From assembly GCA_031285975.1 (NCBI GenBank), contig JAITVE010000235.1:1-6049 (forward strand): a DNA stretch of 6,049 bases, written 5' to 3'. The notes beneath the pieces are model-generated. The model did no database searches. It saw only the letters and a program-made list of their open reading frames with translations, and was not told the origin of the DNA. Source of the stretch: Candidatus Adiutrix sp. (GTDB lineage: Bacteria; Desulfobacterota; Desulfarculia; Adiutricales; Adiutricaceae). A program made the translations under genes and the position numbers. Below, piece by piece: positions 5,520 to 6,049 of this stretch. How positions within the stretch are numbered: position 1 is the first letter of the stretch; every line of letters starts with the position of its first letter.

Positions 5520-5547
5520 GGCGGCGTGTATCACCTGAGAGGTTGCC

Positions 5548-5880
5548 ATGTCCGACGTAAAACGCAGTCCCAAACCGCAAATTTTGTTTGAGGAAAACCG
5601 CGAGGCTTTCAACAGGGCGGTGGAGAAGGGCCAGCGGCCCGATTTCAGCAACCAGAACCTTTCGGATTTGGATCTGAGCGGCTTCAACCTCAAAACCGCC
5701 AACCTGGCCGGGGCCTACCTGCGGGGCGCCAACCTCAATGGGCAGGATTTGTCCGAGGCCAACCTCCACGGCGCCAGCCTCAAACAGGCCAAGATCAGCG
5801 GCTGCCTGTTCCCCACGAATATTTCGGCTGAGGAAATCAGGCTGTCGGTGGACTTGGGCACCAGGATGCGGCAATCCTGA
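5548..5880 (+). CDS. Small pentapeptide-repeat protein
   Basis: The protein has 110 residues. After an N-terminal, probably helical stretch (residues 10-30, EENREAFNRAVEKGQR), central hydrophobic residues recur every five positions at 33, 38, 43, 48, 53, 58, 63, 68, 73, 78, 83 and 88 (Phe, then Leu at nine positions, Ile, Phe). This is the pattern of the A(D/N)LXX repeat that builds a right-handed quadrilateral beta helix; about 12 repeats give three turns. A short C-terminal segment (ISAEEIRLSVDLGTRMRQS) caps it. It has no signal peptide or membrane segment, so it is probably cytoplasmic. The ATG at 5548 follows GAGAGG (5537-5542) at 5 nt. Relatives of this fold include DNA-mimicking gyrase-protection proteins, but those are usually longer (about 180-220 residues), so function is left open. 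Confidence 0.85.
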   Translation: MSDVKRSPKPQILFEENREAFNRAVEKGQRPDFSNQNLSDLDLSGFNLKTANLAGAYLRGANLNGQDLSEANLHGASLKQAKISGCLFPTNISAEEIRLSVDLGTRMRQS

Positions 5881-5887
5881 CCATTTC

Positions 5888-5913
5888 GGGGCGCGGCAAC
5901 AGAGCCGCGCCCC
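5888..5913 (+). promoter_or_regulatory. Perfect 10-bp GC hairpin between two genes
   Basis: GGGGCGCGGC (5888-5897) and GCCGCGCCCC (5904-5913) are exact reverse complements with a 6-nt loop AACAGA. It lies 7 nt after the pentapeptide stop and ends 10 nt before the ribosome binding site of the next gene. With no T run it is not a standard terminator; it may attenuate read-through or protect the upstream message end. Confidence 0.6.
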
Positions 5914-5934
5914 CAGGCATGGCGAGGTGACGCC

Positions 5935-6049
5935 TTGACCGCCATCCGAGACGACATAACCCTGCTGACTCCCTGGCTTATCGACCTCCGGCGCGAGCTG
6001 CACCGCCAGCCTGAAACGATGTACAAGGAGTACAACACCTCGGGGCTCC
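5935..6049 (+). CDS. M20-family amidohydrolase/metallopeptidase, N-terminal fragment
   Basis: The first 38 codons of a gene that runs past the window end. The start is a TTG at 5935, chosen because GAGGTGA (5924-5930) sits at correct spacing, the nearby ATG at 5919 and GTG at 5927 run straight into stops, and the protein pattern begins here. The residues WLIDLRRELHRQPE (14-27) followed by YKEYNTSGL match the conserved N-terminus of M20D-type amidohydrolases (IAA-amino acid, hippurate or N-acyl amino acid hydrolases; di-metal, cytoplasmic), where the LRRxLHxxPE stretch precedes the metal-binding core. The metal ligands are outside the window, so the exact substrate class cannot be read. It is in the same direction as the pentapeptide gene with a 54-nt gap and may share its transcript. 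Confidence 0.78.
   Translation, partial: MTAIRDDITLLTPWLIDLRRELHRQPETMYKEYNTSGL

Larger units (their letters stand above)
5246..5547. other. Non-coding region upstream of the pentapeptide gene
   Basis: This stretch of about 300 nt holds no convincing gene. It contains a palindromic repeat core at 5292-5314, a weak hairpin GCCGCG/CGCGGC (5372-5377 with 5388-5393), a promoter at 5397-5425, and a leader of about 115 nt with a hairpin at 5497-5519. A frame open across the terminator into this region has no start signal and no protein-like composition. Confidence 0.65.

Noticed and set aside
5548..5880. Qnr-type quinolone protection protein
   Set aside because: At about 12 repeats and 110 residues it is roughly half the usual size and lacks the loops and dimerisation helix expected of that group.

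Overview
The window is GC-rich, densely coding DNA. It suggests a Gram-negative, probably anaerobic proteobacterium, and a Desulfovibrio/Bilophila-like member of the Desulfovibrionaceae is my best guess. That guess rests on remembered gene content (FeoB, a sugar/nucleoside-like ABC cassette without a binding protein, a small pentapeptide protein, an M20 amidohydrolase) and codon use. No rRNA or other taxonomic marker is present. All genes lie on the + strand.

Layout. (1) Positions 1-266 hold the C-terminal end of the ferrous iron transporter FeoB. (2) Positions 267-651 are non-coding. The first half carries three copies of an inverted palindromic repeat that can fold into a very long hairpin. 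The second half is an AT-rich island with a good sigma70-like promoter (TTGACA at 508-513), an overlapping imperfect palindrome, a G-run motif, and an exact 15-bp tandem duplication that repeats the ribosome binding site and start codon of the next gene. (3) Positions 652-5163 form a tight four-gene operon: a double-domain ABC ATPase, two paralogous inner-membrane permeases, and a 195-residue single-pass membrane-anchored protein of unknown function. Junction overlaps are 1, 1 and 4 nt, and the operon closes with a rho-independent terminator whose stem is about 26 bp. (4) Positions 5246-5547 are non-coding, with another palindromic repeat core and a well-formed promoter. (5) Positions 5548-5880 encode a small pentapeptide-repeat protein. 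(6) After a perfect 10-bp GC hairpin comes the N-terminal start (TTG, 5935) of an M20-family amidohydrolase/peptidase, cut by the window end.

How the genes work together. The ATPase and two permeases would form one heteromeric transporter of the RbsA/MglA or Bmp-type nucleoside class (both use BPD_transp_2-type permeases). The usual periplasmic binding protein is absent: the operon is bounded upstream by a promoter and downstream by a strong terminator, and the fourth gene is too small to be a classical binding protein. This four-gene cassette with its anchored accessory protein is the part of the window least explained by known systems. The substrate cannot be read from the sequence.
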